Shown here piece after piece: positions 46,372-55,616 of a stretch of DNA of 64,000 nt. The position numbers and the translations under genes were made by a program. Under the pieces are notes generated by a model. That model was not told the origin of the DNA. It did not search any database and saw only the letters and a list, made by a program, of their open reading frames with translations. Origin of the DNA: Phycisphaerales bacterium. Lineage in GTDB: Bacteria; Planctomycetota; Phycisphaerae; Phycisphaerales; UBA1924. The stretch's first letter is position 1. Each line of letters begins with the position of its first letter. The stretch is taken from NCBI GenBank assembly GCA_028284805.1, contig JANQQZ010000132.1, positions 24,534 to 88,533 of the forward strand, given 5' to 3'.

Positions 46372-47088
46372 TCAGGCGTGTAGCACCGCTGCGGGGTTGT
46401 ACCGCCCGTATAACGGCTGCATCGTCGGGGGCTCACGCCCAGCGATCTCGCAGGCGTACCACGCCAGCAGACGCCCGGCACGCTCCGCGTCCTCATCAGA
46501 AACCACACCACCTGTTGCAAGCCCGACCAGTGCCTCGGCGGTGCCCTGCTGGATCGCCCAAGACACCCCCACCCCGCGCTCGCCCGACCGCACCAGCCCG
46601 AGCTCGGGCGAGAACCCGTCCGAGTCTGGGCCGAGCGACACGTCCGGGCGGTACCCCGCGAGGTCGAGCAGCCGCCAGAGCCAGCGAGCAATGACGGGCC
46701 TCCAACCGTGCTCTTCGAGATTGTCAAGCGTCGACACGAGCCCGTCAAACGCCTCGGGGTGAGGCTCATGTTCGCTCAGCAGGTGACGGGGAAGGTCCAG
46801 CGCGAACATAACCGCGTAGTGCGACCCGAGCGTCCGGCGAGCGCCGCGGAAGGTCCGCAGCAGATCCCAGCCCGCGAGCGTCGCGAGGCCCGACTCCTTC
46901 GGGTGCACTACCGCCTCGCCGAGCGTGCCCACTTCGAGCCCCCCGCTGAACCGGGGGTCGTTGCGCTTGGTGCCCTTGCCCAGCACGCGGACGATGCCGA
47001 GCGTGCGGGTGAACATCGCCGCGGTCTGCGAGGTCTCGGAGTAGTCCCACTGCCGCAGGCAGACCGCCTCGTCAACGACCGGGTCCAT
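46372..47088 (-). CDS. recO: DNA repair protein RecO
   Basis: 238 residues from the ATG at 47088, which overlaps the aroDE stop by one base (TGATG). A longer upstream frame to 47157 is not conserved. The N-terminal OB fold reads DEAVCLRQWDYSETSQTAAMFTRTLGIVRVLGKGTKR, with the typical PRFSGGLEVGTL following. The helical C-terminal part contains LLDLAGYRPDVS and GRLLAWYACEIAGREP. RecO loads RecA on SSB-coated DNA in the RecFOR pathway. No zinc Cys cluster is visible, as in many RecO proteins. Its identity is good though RecO is poorly conserved. Confidence 0.85.
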   Translation of the reverse strand: MDPVVDEAVCLRQWDYSETSQTAAMFTRTLGIVRVLGKGTKRNDPRFSGGLEVGTLGEAVVHPKESGLATLAGWDLLRTFRGARRTLGSHYAVMFALDLPRHLLSEHEPHPEAFDGLVSTLDNLEEHGWRPVIARWLWRLLDLAGYRPDVSLGPDSDGFSPELGLVRSGERGVGVSWAIQQGTAEALVGLATGGVVSDEDAERAGRLLAWYACEIAGREPPTMQPLYGRYNPAAVLHA

Positions 47089-48761
47089 CACGCCCCGCCC
47101 AGCCGCTCGCGGACGAGCCGGTCGAAAAGTTGGACGGGTGCCTGCTCCCCCGTCCACAACTCGAACTGTGCCGAAGCCTGGCGGACGAACATCTCGACGC
47201 CGTCGATCGTGCGGAACCCGTGCTCGCGGGCGGCCTTAAGCATGGGGGTCTCGATGGGGTTGTAGACGGCGTCGAAGAAGACGGTCTCGGACGGGAGATT
47301 GTCAGCAAGGTCGTGGACGGGGATGGAGAGGCCTTCGGGATCGGGGCCGCCGGTCATGCCGACGGGGGTGCAGTTGATGTAGACGTGATGACGACGCTCC
47401 GCCAAGATACTGGGGGATCCGAGTTCGATGCGATCGCCGAAGATCGGATGGGCGGGAGAATCCCAAGGCCCATCAAGGGTTTGCAGTTCTCGTACGAACT
47501 TTGCCGCACGTTCGGTGTTGCGACCGAATACCGTGACTTGCGCACCAAGCACGTAACCAGCGTATGCAACCGCTTTCGCAACACCTCCGGCACCAAGTAC
47601 AGCAACTCGGCATCGCGGTGGGTCTTCGTTCAACTCTGCGAGAAGCTGCCGAACCGCTTCGCTATCTGTATTCGTCACAAGCACCACGGCGGGTAGGTCT
47701 TCGCCGATCGGCTCAAGCTGAAGCGTGTTTCCCGCACCGACATCCTCTACCTGATTGGACATCTCTGTGATCAGCGACGGGAAACTTTGGAACACTCTTT
47801 CCTTGTGCGGGATGGTGACACTCGCGCCGGCGAAGAGCAGTCGTCTTGCGTCTGCGAGCACATCAAGCGTCGCCTTGAACGCCTCATCGCTGTCCGGCAC
47901 CGGCATCGGCAAGTACACCCCGTCCCACCCACGCGCCTCGAAGCCCGCGTTGTGGATCAGGGGTGACATCGACTGGGTGACAGGCCAGCCGATCACGCCG
48001 TAGACCCTCGTGTCCTTGCCGATCGAGCGGATGCGGTACATGCCGAGCAGGTCGGAGATCGTGGGCTGCCCGGGAGCAGTCGCGGCCGAGTCACGCAGGC
48101 TGGCGAAGGTCAGGAAGCCCCCGAACTTCGGCGCGAGCACGCGGCTCATCAGACCGAACTCGCCCATGCCCAGGCCAATCGTGGGCTTGGGGGCGTCGCG
48201 GAGGATCTCGAAGATCTCGAGGTTGTCGCGGATGCTCCGGCAGCGGTACGCGAACTTCACCACGCTCGCGGCCGGCTCGGCCCACGCGTCGGCAAGGCGC
48301 CGCATCAGATCCGAGGGCCGCTGATCGAAATCGTGCATCGACAGGATCAGCCGCGTGCGGACGTCGCGCTGCTGCTTCGGGTGATCGACGCACAGGTTGA
48401 TCTTCTGGCGGATGTTGGCCGACCGCTGGTAGGCAGAGAGCTCGAAGTCGAGATACGCGGGCGGGTGCTCGACGTTCACGCACAGCTTCTCGAGCAGACT
48501 GACACGGTCGACCTCGTCGCCGTCGTAGTCGCCGCCCTCTTCGGCGCTCCGGCAGGTCAGGATCACGGGCAGCGGGCAGTCGGCGATGAGCGACCGAAGC
48601 GTCTCGACGCGCAGGCGATCCTCGCTGTCGCCCTCGGAGCCCGGGAAGTAGCTGTCAATCCGCAACTCAACCAAGTCCGCACCGGCGTCCTTCGCGACAC
48701 GCGCATCGGCGAGGGCGGCCTCCGGGTCGTCCACCATGATGGGCACGCAGACCAGGGTCAC
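47088..48761 (-). CDS. aroDE: Fused 3-dehydroquinate dehydratase (type I) - shikimate dehydrogenase
   Basis: 557 residues from the GTG at 48761, which overlaps the DUF418 gene stop as GTGA. Residues about 1-240 are type I AroD: LVELRIDSYFPGSEG, the catalytic His in LILSMHDFDQRPS near 140, and the Schiff-base Lys in AASVVKFAYRCRS near 167. Residues about 250-550 are AroE: VIGWPVTQSMSPLIHN, the catalytic Lys in GASVTIPHKERVF, the NADP loop AVLGAGGVAKAVAYAGYVLG and NCTPVGMTGG. Together they perform steps 3 and 4 of the shikimate pathway. Such fusions occur in planctomycetes, chlamydiae and plants. No other aro gene is nearby. Confidence 0.95.
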   Translation of the reverse strand: MTLVCVPIMVDDPEAALADARVAKDAGADLVELRIDSYFPGSEGDSEDRLRVETLRSLIADCPLPVILTCRSAEEGGDYDGDEVDRVSLLEKLCVNVEHPPAYLDFELSAYQRSANIRQKINLCVDHPKQQRDVRTRLILSMHDFDQRPSDLMRRLADAWAEPAASVVKFAYRCRSIRDNLEIFEILRDAPKPTIGLGMGEFGLMSRVLAPKFGGFLTFASLRDSAATAPGQPTISDLLGMYRIRSIGKDTRVYGVIGWPVTQSMSPLIHNAGFEARGWDGVYLPMPVPDSDEAFKATLDVLADARRLLFAGASVTIPHKERVFQSFPSLITEMSNQVEDVGAGNTLQLEPIGEDLPAVVLVTNTDSEAVRQLLAELNEDPPRCRVAVLGAGGVAKAVAYAGYVLGAQVTVFGRNTERAAKFVRELQTLDGPWDSPAHPIFGDRIELGSPSILAERRHHVYINCTPVGMTGGPDPEGLSIPVHDLADNLPSETVFFDAVYNPIETPMLKAAREHGFRTIDGVEMFVRQASAQFELWTGEQAPVQLFDRLVRERLGGA

Positions 48762-50068
48762 GCGTCGGCTTGCTTCAGCAGCTTGGGCATACGGAAGTAG
48801 ATGCCGCAGCGCCAGACGTACTCGAACGGACCCATCGTGAACCGGCTCAGCCAGAGCGAGCTGAAGCCGAGTTGGAAAACGTAGATGCCCGCGACGATGC
48901 CAACCATTCCCACGCGGGATACATCGCCGTACCACGCCAGCCCCCAGTGCTGGGCGAGCACCGCGACCAGGATCGACTGCATCAGGTAGTTGGTCAGCGC
49001 CATCCGCCCGGCCGAGGCAACCGATTTCACGATGAGATTCCCGATCAGCCCGCGCGCCATCCACGACGCCAGCCCGAGGTAGCCGATGCTGATGCAGGGG
49101 CCGACGACGAACGTCAACGCCGCCGAGAGCCCGAACCAGATCGAGCCCTGATCGTTGAGCTCGCTCATCGCGACCGCCGCGATGCTTCCCGGCAGCCCGA
49201 CGACAAGCCCCATGAGCAGGAACCGCCCGGGCCAGGGGCTGTCAGGCCTGGTCAGGGCGCCCGATCTCAGGATCGCGAGCCCGAACAGGAACATCGCCGG
49301 GATGTGCAGGAACATGCCGCTGAACATCATCCAGAAGATGGTGCCCGAGACCCAGTTGATCGCGCGCATCGCGACGGCGTTCGCGTAGGGGCCGTTCTTG
49401 TTGGCGTCGATCTCGGCTACCGCCCACGCCGCATCCATCGGCCCGCCCGGGACCTCGCCGCCCTTCAGCGCCTGCCAGAACTCTGCGAACGTCGTGACGG
49501 TCGTCTCCTCGACGATCTCGTCACCCCCCATCAGCCCACCGAGGATCGCGAAGGCGACCATCCAAACGGTGGCCAAGCCAAGCAGCACCGATGCGATAAT
49601 CAGCAGCACGCGAGTCGAGAGGCCCGCGACCCACATGATCCCCATCCCGAAGAGGGCGTAGTAGATCAGGATGTCTCCGTACCAGATCAGGAAGGCGTGC
49701 GCGCAGCCGACGAGCAGCAGGAGGAACAGCCGGCGGAGGTACGGGAACGCGAACGCACGCCCGGAGGCCCGGGCCCGGTCGAGCATGAGCGCCATGCCCA
49801 TGCCGAAGAGCATCGAGAACAGCGGGTAGGACTTGGACTCGAAAAGCACACGCGTGAGGTAATGGAACGCCGCCGCCAGCGGTCCCTCGGCCGCCGGGTC
49901 GCCCGTCCACAGATACTCCAGCGGCTGAGTCATCAACTGGACGTTGACCATAAGGATGCCGAAGAGCGCGATGCCCCGGGCGACGTCGAGCGTCTGGATC
50001 CGCTCTGCGGATTGCGTGGGCCTCAGGGCCGGCTGCGGGGCCAATTGCGGACTTGGGTCGATCGCCAT
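48758..50068 (-). CDS. DUF418 family integral membrane protein
   Basis: 436 residues with about nine to ten membrane helices. DUF418 hallmarks are RIQTLDVARGIALFGILMVN near the N-terminus, the FLFGLAI segment, and the C-terminal domain with TNYLMQSILVAVLAQHWGLAWYG, FQLGFSSLWLSRFTMGPFEYVWR. The function is unknown; a role in transport or stress has been proposed for some relatives, without support here. Its stop is coupled to the aroDE start. Confidence 0.9.
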   Translation of the reverse strand: MAIDPSPQLAPQPALRPTQSAERIQTLDVARGIALFGILMVNVQLMTQPLEYLWTGDPAAEGPLAAAFHYLTRVLFESKSYPLFSMLFGMGMALMLDRARASGRAFAFPYLRRLFLLLLVGCAHAFLIWYGDILIYYALFGMGIMWVAGLSTRVLLIIASVLLGLATVWMVAFAILGGLMGGDEIVEETTVTTFAEFWQALKGGEVPGGPMDAAWAVAEIDANKNGPYANAVAMRAINWVSGTIFWMMFSGMFLHIPAMFLFGLAILRSGALTRPDSPWPGRFLLMGLVVGLPGSIAAVAMSELNDQGSIWFGLSAALTFVVGPCISIGYLGLASWMARGLIGNLIVKSVASAGRMALTNYLMQSILVAVLAQHWGLAWYGDVSRVGMVGIVAGIYVFQLGFSSLWLSRFTMGPFEYVWRCGIYFRMPKLLKQADA

Positions 50069-50094
50069 ACCGGGAGTCTACGGGACTCCGCGCG

Positions 50095-51207
50095 TCAGAT
50101 TTCAGCCAGGCGGCGTGCTGTTTCCTGCTCGATCAGGGCCTCGACCATCGGGCCCAGGTCGCCCTCCCCTACTACCTTGCTGGTCTGGAACTTCTGATCC
50201 AGGCGTTGGTCCGCCACGATGTTGTCCTGGTAGCGGTAGACACGGATCTTCTCGCTCCGCTGGCCCGTGCCGATCTGGCCCTTGCGCTCGGCGGCCCGCT
50301 CGGCCTCTGCCTTCTGCCGCTCGATCTCGTAGATCCGCGCTGTCAGCAGACGCCTGGCCTTCTCGCGGTTCTGCTGCTGGCTCTTGGTCTCCTGCATCCG
50401 GACCTCGACACCGGTCGGCTTGTGCAGCAGGTGGACCGCGGTCGCGACCTTGTTCACGTTCTGCCCGCCCGGGCCCTGGGCGGTCGTGATGTGCTCCTCG
50501 ACCTCGTTGGCCCAGTCGATCTGCACGTCGACCGCCTCGGGCTCGGGCAGCACCGCGACGGTCGCGGTGCTGGTGTGCACACGCCCCTGGGTCTCGGTCG
50601 CGGGCACGCGCTTGACCGAGTGCACACCAGCCTCGAAGCCCAGCTCGGCAAAGACCCCCTCGCCCTTGATCGTCACGAGCGCGTGACGCACACCCCCGAC
50701 CTCAGAGTCCGCGGTCACGTCCACCGGCTCGAAGCTCCAGCCCTTCGAGCCAGCGTACTTCTCGTACATCTGCATCAGGTCGCGGCACCACAGGCCCGCC
50801 TCGTCGCCCCCCGTGCCCGCGCGCAGCTCCATGATGACCGACGCAAACCGCCGATCGTCTGCGGTTACCAGAGACGCCTTCACCCGCTCGGCGGTTTCCT
50901 CGATGCGGGCTCGGATCGTCGGCAGCTCTTCCCTTGCGAGCTCCGCGAGTTCCACGTCATCGCTGCCCAGCGCTGCTTCCAACTCTGCCGCCTCGTCGCC
51001 CGCGGCCCGGATCGAACGCCAGCCCCCCACCACCGGTTCGAGCGCCGCCCGTTTGATCGAGAGATCACGCACCACGTTGTGGTCCGCCATCACCGCGGGA
51101 TCGCCCAGCCGGGCCTCGATCTCGATCATCTGCTCGTCGAGCTCGGCCAGCTTCTCTCGAACACCCGCCGGCAGAGCCGACTCGATCTGTTCCGCAACCG
51201 TTGACAC
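50095..51207 (-). CDS. prfA: Peptide chain release factor 1
   Basis: 370 residues from the GTG at 51207 (VSTVAEQIESALPAGVREKL); the ATG at 51243 would add 12 residues with no homology. RF1 recognises UAA and UAG. The PAT codon-recognition motif is seen in VKRVPATETQGRVHTS, and the catalytic GGQ in TTAQGPGGQNVNKVA near 245. The C-terminal QRSEKIRVYRYQDNIVADQR is standard. No prmC neighbour is visible. The gene diverges from the ABC transporter ATPase gene. Confidence 0.95.
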   Translation of the reverse strand: MSTVAEQIESALPAGVREKLAELDEQMIEIEARLGDPAVMADHNVVRDLSIKRAALEPVVGGWRSIRAAGDEAAELEAALGSDDVELAELAREELPTIRARIEETAERVKASLVTADDRRFASVIMELRAGTGGDEAGLWCRDLMQMYEKYAGSKGWSFEPVDVTADSEVGGVRHALVTIKGEGVFAELGFEAGVHSVKRVPATETQGRVHTSTATVAVLPEPEAVDVQIDWANEVEEHITTAQGPGGQNVNKVATAVHLLHKPTGVEVRMQETKSQQQNREKARRLLTARIYEIERQKAEAERAAERKGQIGTGQRSEKIRVYRYQDNIVADQRLDQKFQTSKVVGEGDLGPMVEALIEQETARRLAEI

Positions 51208-51272
51208 ACCAAACCATACACCGGCCGCGACCGCGCATAGCATCGCGACACTCGCAGGGGGGACCGCCGCAC

Positions 51273-52259
51273 GTGAGCGACGACGCCATCCACATCCAGG
51301 GCCTGGGCAAGCGTTTCGGGGACAAGGTCGCCGTCGAGGATCTTGACCTCGTCGTGCCCCGAGGCTCGCTCCACGGCCTGATCGGACCCAACGGCGCGGG
51401 CAAGACGACAACCATCCGGATGGTCATGTCGATCCTGTTCCCCGATGCCGGGCGTCTGAGCGTGCTGGGCAAGAAGTCTGCGGTGGAGAGCAAGGACCGC
51501 ATCGGCTACCTGCCCGAAGAGCGAGGCGTCTACCGAAAGATGAAGGTTGGCGCGTTCCTGTCGCACATGGCCGGGCTCAAGGGCGTGACCTCGGGCGTAT
51601 CCCAGAAGATCGACGACTGGCTCGATCGCGTCGAGTTGGGCGACGTCAAGAAGAAGCGTTGCGACGAGCTCAGCAAGGGCATGCAGCAGAAGATCCAGTT
51701 CATCTCATCGGTGATCCACGAGCCCGAGCTGCTGATCCTCGACGAGCCCTTCAGCGGGCTCGACCCGGTCAACATGCGCCTGCTCCGTGACCTGATCCTC
51801 GATCAGCACCAGAAGGGTGTCACGGTCATCTTCTCGACGCACGTGATGATCCAGGCCGAGCAGCTGTGCGATCACATCGTGATGATCGAATCGGGCCAAA
51901 AGGTTCTCGACAACACCTTGCAGGAGATCCGCGACCGCTACGACCCGCGGTCGGTCGTCTTCGAGCCTGACGCGGGCATCGGCCCTTCCGCCGCCGAGCA
52001 GCACGAAGGCGTGGAGTCGGTGCGTCAGGTCTCCCCTGGAGTGTTCGAGGCCGCGCTGCACGACGACGCCGATCGGCACACCATCATGGCAAACATCCTC
52101 GAACAGACCCGCGCCCGCCGTGTCGAGCTCCGCAGGCCGAGCCTGGAAGACGTCTTCATCGAGATCGTGCAGGAACGCACCGGGGGCGATGTTGACAGCG
52201 ACGAGCTCCGCGCTCAACTCCAAGACCGCGCGGCGGGCCCGCAGGAGGCGACGCCATGA
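51273..52259 (+). CDS. natA: ABC transporter ATP-binding protein (NatA-like)
   Basis: 328 residues from the GTG at 51273, with AGGGGGG about 10 bases upstream. Walker A GPNGAGKTTTIRM near 38, signature LSKGMQQKIQF near 132, Walker B LLILDEPFSGLDP near 153 and the switch His in STHVM are intact. The C-terminal 100 residues (EIRDRYDPRSVVF onward to LEDVFIEIV) match the regulatory domain of NatA-type Na+ exporters. Substrate is not known. Its stop overlaps the permease start by four bases (ATGA). Confidence 0.92.
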   Translation: MSDDAIHIQGLGKRFGDKVAVEDLDLVVPRGSLHGLIGPNGAGKTTTIRMVMSILFPDAGRLSVLGKKSAVESKDRIGYLPEERGVYRKMKVGAFLSHMAGLKGVTSGVSQKIDDWLDRVELGDVKKKRCDELSKGMQQKIQFISSVIHEPELLILDEPFSGLDPVNMRLLRDLILDQHQKGVTVIFSTHVMIQAEQLCDHIVMIESGQKVLDNTLQEIRDRYDPRSVVFEPDAGIGPSAAEQHEGVESVRQVSPGVFEAALHDDADRHTIMANILEQTRARRVELRRPSLEDVFIEIVQERTGGDVDSDELRAQLQDRAAGPQEATP

Positions 52260-53635
52260 ACCCCGGCAAGATCGGCAGAGTGGCGTGGCGCGAGTTCGCC
52301 AGCACGGTGCTGACCAAGGGATTCATCATCGGCGCCCTGCTGACGCCCGTGCTGATCCTGGTCATGATCGCAATCGTCACGGCGCTCACAGCATTCAAGA
52401 GCGAGCCCACGATCTCCGGCGAGGTCGCCATCGTCGACCCGACCGGCGTGATCGCCGAGCGCCTGACCGAGACCCTGTCTCCCGAGGCGCTCGCGGAGGC
52501 GGCCCGTGCGCGGGCCGAGCGGATTGCGGAGACCCTAAAGGACGTGTCGCCCGGCGCGAGCAGCTTCGCGGGCAGCATCGGGCCGGACGCCGAGAGCTTC
52601 CCAACGCTCCGCGTTGCCACACTTCCAGCCGACACCGACCAAGACGCCGAGAAGCAGCGGGTCCGCGAAGAGGCGAACGTGGAGGACGGGCGGCTCGCCC
52701 TGCTGATCGTCGACGAGGCCGCCCTGATGCCCCAGCCCGAGGGCGAAGCGCGTCAGGACATCCAGCTCTTCGTTCGTCCCAAGCTCAAGGACGACGTGAT
52801 CGACACGATCCGCAACGCCGCCGTCCGCGTCATCCGTGACGAAAGGTTCCGTGTCGCCGGCTACGACCGCTCCGTCGTCGGACGCCTGCAAGACGTCAAC
52901 ACCGGCAGCGCCCGCGAGCTGACCGAAGACGGCGGCGAGCGCGCCAGCATCGGTGACTTCCGCAACTTCATAGCCTACGGCTTCATGATGCTGATGCTCA
53001 TCCCGACGTTCGTCGGCGCGCAGTACCTACTCACCAATGCGATCGAGGAGAAGTCGAGCCGCGTCGTTGAGATCCTGCTGTCCGCGGTCAGCCCGATGGA
53101 GCTGATGACCGGCAAGGTGCTCGGGCAGATGTGCGTGGGCCTGGTCATCATGGTGATCTACGGCGGCATGAGCATGTACGCTCTCATCAGCTTCAGCTTG
53201 GGTGATGCCATCACACCTCTTGCGCTCGTTTCCATGTTCGTGTTCTTCGCGCTGGCCTACTTCACCTTCGCCAGCTTCATGGCGGCGGTAGGCAGCAGCG
53301 TAAACGAGCTCCGCGAGGCACAGTCGCTCATCGGGCCAGTCATGGTCCCGCTGATGCTGCCCTACGGGCTGGGCATCTTCATCGCCGACGATCCCAACAG
53401 CACGTTCGCGACGATCGCCAGCTTCGTGCCTCCGATCTCGCCGTTCATGATGATGCTGCGTGTCGCGAGCACCGAGCCGCCCCCGCCCTGGCAGGTCGGG
53501 CTCGCGGTCGTGATCTCGGCGGTCACGTGCTACGTCGCCGTGTGGTGCGCCGCCAAGGTCTTCCGCGTCGGGCTGCTGATGTACGGCAAGCCGCCGAACT
53601 TCCGCACGCTCATCAAGTGGGTCCGCATGGCGTGA
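52256..53635 (+). CDS. natB: ABC-2 type permease (NatB-like)
   Basis: 459 residues. One N-terminal helix (about 20-45) is followed by a large extracytoplasmic domain (about 50-230), then five to six helices in the C-terminal part: FIAYGFMMLMLIPTFVGAQYLLTNAIEEKSSRVVEILLSAVSPMELMTGKVLGQ is the typical ABC-2 segment, with EEKSSRVVE as the family hallmark. It partners the ATPase upstream in exporting sodium or another small cargo. It couples to the downstream methyltransferase by GTGA. Confidence 0.9.
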   Translation: MNPGKIGRVAWREFASTVLTKGFIIGALLTPVLILVMIAIVTALTAFKSEPTISGEVAIVDPTGVIAERLTETLSPEALAEAARARAERIAETLKDVSPGASSFAGSIGPDAESFPTLRVATLPADTDQDAEKQRVREEANVEDGRLALLIVDEAALMPQPEGEARQDIQLFVRPKLKDDVIDTIRNAAVRVIRDERFRVAGYDRSVVGRLQDVNTGSARELTEDGGERASIGDFRNFIAYGFMMLMLIPTFVGAQYLLTNAIEEKSSRVVEILLSAVSPMELMTGKVLGQMCVGLVIMVIYGGMSMYALISFSLGDAITPLALVSMFVFFALAYFTFASFMAAVGSSVNELREAQSLIGPVMVPLMLPYGLGIFIADDPNSTFATIASFVPPISPFMMMLRVASTEPPPPWQVGLAVVISAVTCYVAVWCAAKVFRVGLLMYGKPPNFRTLIKWVRMA

Positions 53636-54423
53636 CCGCTCCCCCGCTCCCCGACAGGTTCGACCTCTACGAAGCCAGCGTGCAATCGCCGCCAGATATG
53701 GCCCGCTTGCTCCGAGCCGTGCACGGCCACAGCCCGACCCGGCTCGGTGAGGATTTTGCCGGCACCGCCGATCTCACTCGGCACTGGGTCCAGAGCATCC
53801 CCGGCGCATCTGCTGTCGCGATCGACCTCGACGGAGAGGCGCTCGCCCGTGCCGAGTCCATCGACGGACTTCAGACGATCGTGGGTGACGTCACGCTCCA
53901 TCATGGGCACGACCCCGTCGACGTGCTCCACGCCGGGAACTTCTCGATCGGCTACCTGCACGCCCGCTCTGATCTGGTCGCCTATCTCCGGGCCGCCCAC
54001 GAGCGGCTCAATCCGGGCGGGGTCTTCGTGTGCGACACCTACGGCGGCGAGTCCGCCTACGTCCTCGGCTCGGTCGAGAAGCAGATCCCCCTGCCCCACG
54101 GGCGCCACTGCGTCTACACCTGGGAGCAGCGCGAGGCCGACCCGATGACCGGCATGGTCACCGACGTCCTCCACTTCCGGGTGTTCGACGCCGACGAGTG
54201 CGTGCTCGACCTGCCCGACGCCTTCGTCTACCGCTGGCGGCTCTGGTCACTGCCCGAGCTCCGCGACGCGATGCTGGAAGCCGGTTTCGGGGGCGTGGAG
54301 GTCTACGCCCAGCTCCCCGACGCCGAGGACGCAGACGGGAATGTCTACGCTGAGCCCATCACCGATCCCGACTGGCTGGGTGACAGCTTCATCGTTTGCG
54401 TGGCCGCCCGCCGGGGGAGATAG
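53632..54423 (+). CDS. SAM-dependent methyltransferase (class I)
   Basis: 263 residues starting at a GTG that overlaps the permease stop. The Rossmann core is read from LGEDFAGTADLTRHWV (motif I in an atypical form, GEDFAGTADL), SAVAIDLDGEALARAES (motif II Asp), QTIVGDVTL, and the post-I segment GNFSIGYLHARSDLVAYLRAAHERLNPGGVFVCDTYGG. It resembles small class I methyltransferases such as those of the DUF-type found beside transporters. Substrate unknown; the coupling to the exporter might be incidental. Confidence 0.8.
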   Translation: MTAPPLPDRFDLYEASVQSPPDMARLLRAVHGHSPTRLGEDFAGTADLTRHWVQSIPGASAVAIDLDGEALARAESIDGLQTIVGDVTLHHGHDPVDVLHAGNFSIGYLHARSDLVAYLRAAHERLNPGGVFVCDTYGGESAYVLGSVEKQIPLPHGRHCVYTWEQREADPMTGMVTDVLHFRVFDADECVLDLPDAFVYRWRLWSLPELRDAMLEAGFGGVEVYAQLPDAEDADGNVYAEPITDPDWLGDSFIVCVAARRGR

Positions 54424-54460
54424 ACTGTCCCGACACCAGACCGCGAAGGACCGCACCCCC

Positions 54461-55471
54461 ATGAACAGCACGACTACTCCGCTCCGGACCTGCCTCGTCA
54501 TTGCCCTCGCCGCGACGCTCGCGGGCTGCATCCAGCGCGAGCCAGTCCGCCCGGGCCCACCCGAACCCCGCCCGACACCTGTGCTTGCGCAGGCCGGGCT
54601 CTATGAGATCACCCACGGCGTCACGATCGAGGGCGTCGGCGCTGCACAGGGCATCTTCGCCGAGGGCAACTTCTTCTACGTGCTGGGCGATCTGTACCAG
54701 AACGGGGAAGGCCAGAACGGCCCGGGCATCATCCGCGAGTTCTTCCTCTCCACGGGCGACGACGGCAGACGCACGCTCTTCCCCAGCGGACGGACCATCG
54801 AGCTCACCGAGGCGGGGAGAGACATCGCCCCGCACCCCACCGGGCTGACCTGGCACCCCAATTTCGGCTACTGGCTCGGAGACACGGTCAATCAGCGAGG
54901 GCGGCTCTTCCAGATCGACTTCAAGCGCGCTCTGAGCCAGGGCAACCTCGACGGGTGCGTGCTGCATCAGGTCGAGGACGATGCCGCGATCAACGGCACG
55001 CGCCCGATGTTCGTGACCCTCCCGGGAGGCCGGGTCGCGCTCGCCACCAGCGACTACGGGGAAGCCGCAAACGCGATCCGTCTTTATGACCCGCTCGCGT
55101 TGCTCGCCGCCGACCGCACGACCACCGACGGCGTGCTGTTCAGCGAAGCTCCGTGCGGGCCGTTCGTGCAATCGCTTGCCGCGAGGGGCAACCCGGGCGA
55201 GCTCTGGCTCGTCCAGAATCAGACTGAGGGCCTCGGCTACCGCATTACCGAGATCCGTCTCGAGCCCGATGGCTCGATCGCGAGCGAGACGGTGATCGAC
55301 TTCGACCGACCCACGGGCGAGCTCGAAGGGCTGCTCTGGATGGAGCCCGACCGCCAGGGCCGCGTGCCGTTCATCATGGTCAGCGCGGGCGAGCAGCGGA
55401 ACGCGCACTTCGGCAGGCTGGTTCCCGAGCAGCGGTACGTCAACCCCGTCCAGCGCCAGCTCGACCGATAA
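54461..55471 (+). CDS. Exported lipoprotein, beta-propeller-like, unknown function
   Basis: 336 residues from the ATG at 54461. A lipoprotein signal ends in the lipobox TLAGC (VIALAATLAGCIQREP). A Pro-rich stretch follows, then a sequence of repeated beta-like segments (GIFAEGNFFYVLGDLYQ, GLTWHPNFGYWLGDTVNQ, FVTLPGGRVALATSDYG, LWLVQNQTEGLGYRITEI, EGLLWMEPDRQGR). The spacing and the Trp/Gly content suggest a beta-propeller, but no family name is supported. It may bind a ligand outside the cell. Confidence 0.72.
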   Translation: MNSTTTPLRTCLVIALAATLAGCIQREPVRPGPPEPRPTPVLAQAGLYEITHGVTIEGVGAAQGIFAEGNFFYVLGDLYQNGEGQNGPGIIREFFLSTGDDGRRTLFPSGRTIELTEAGRDIAPHPTGLTWHPNFGYWLGDTVNQRGRLFQIDFKRALSQGNLDGCVLHQVEDDAAINGTRPMFVTLPGGRVALATSDYGEAANAIRLYDPLALLAADRTTTDGVLFSEAPCGPFVQSLAARGNPGELWLVQNQTEGLGYRITEIRLEPDGSIASETVIDFDRPTGELEGLLWMEPDRQGRVPFIMVSAGEQRNAHFGRLVPEQRYVNPVQRQLDR

Positions 55472-55484
55472 GCACCATTTCAAA

Positions 55485-55538
55485 GCCGGCAACCGAGTGG
55501 GTCTCTCCCGTCTGGAAGGATTGCGCCGGCACCGAGTG
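55485..55538. repeat. Two near-identical 14-15 base direct repeats upstream of fibro-slime gene
   Basis: GCCGGCAACCGAGTG at 55485-55499 and GCCGGCACCGAGTG at 55525-55538 differ by one inserted base and start 40 bases apart, close to four helical turns. They lie in the 145 bases between the lipoprotein stop and the fibro-slime start. They could be tandem activator sites or a chance duplication. No good -10/-35 pair is evident. Confidence 0.35.
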
Positions 55539-55616
55539 AACACCTTCCCCCAGATCAGGTTGCATCGTCGCTCCCGCAATGCAGTGATCCAATGACCGGA
55601 TTCACCCAGCGGGAGG

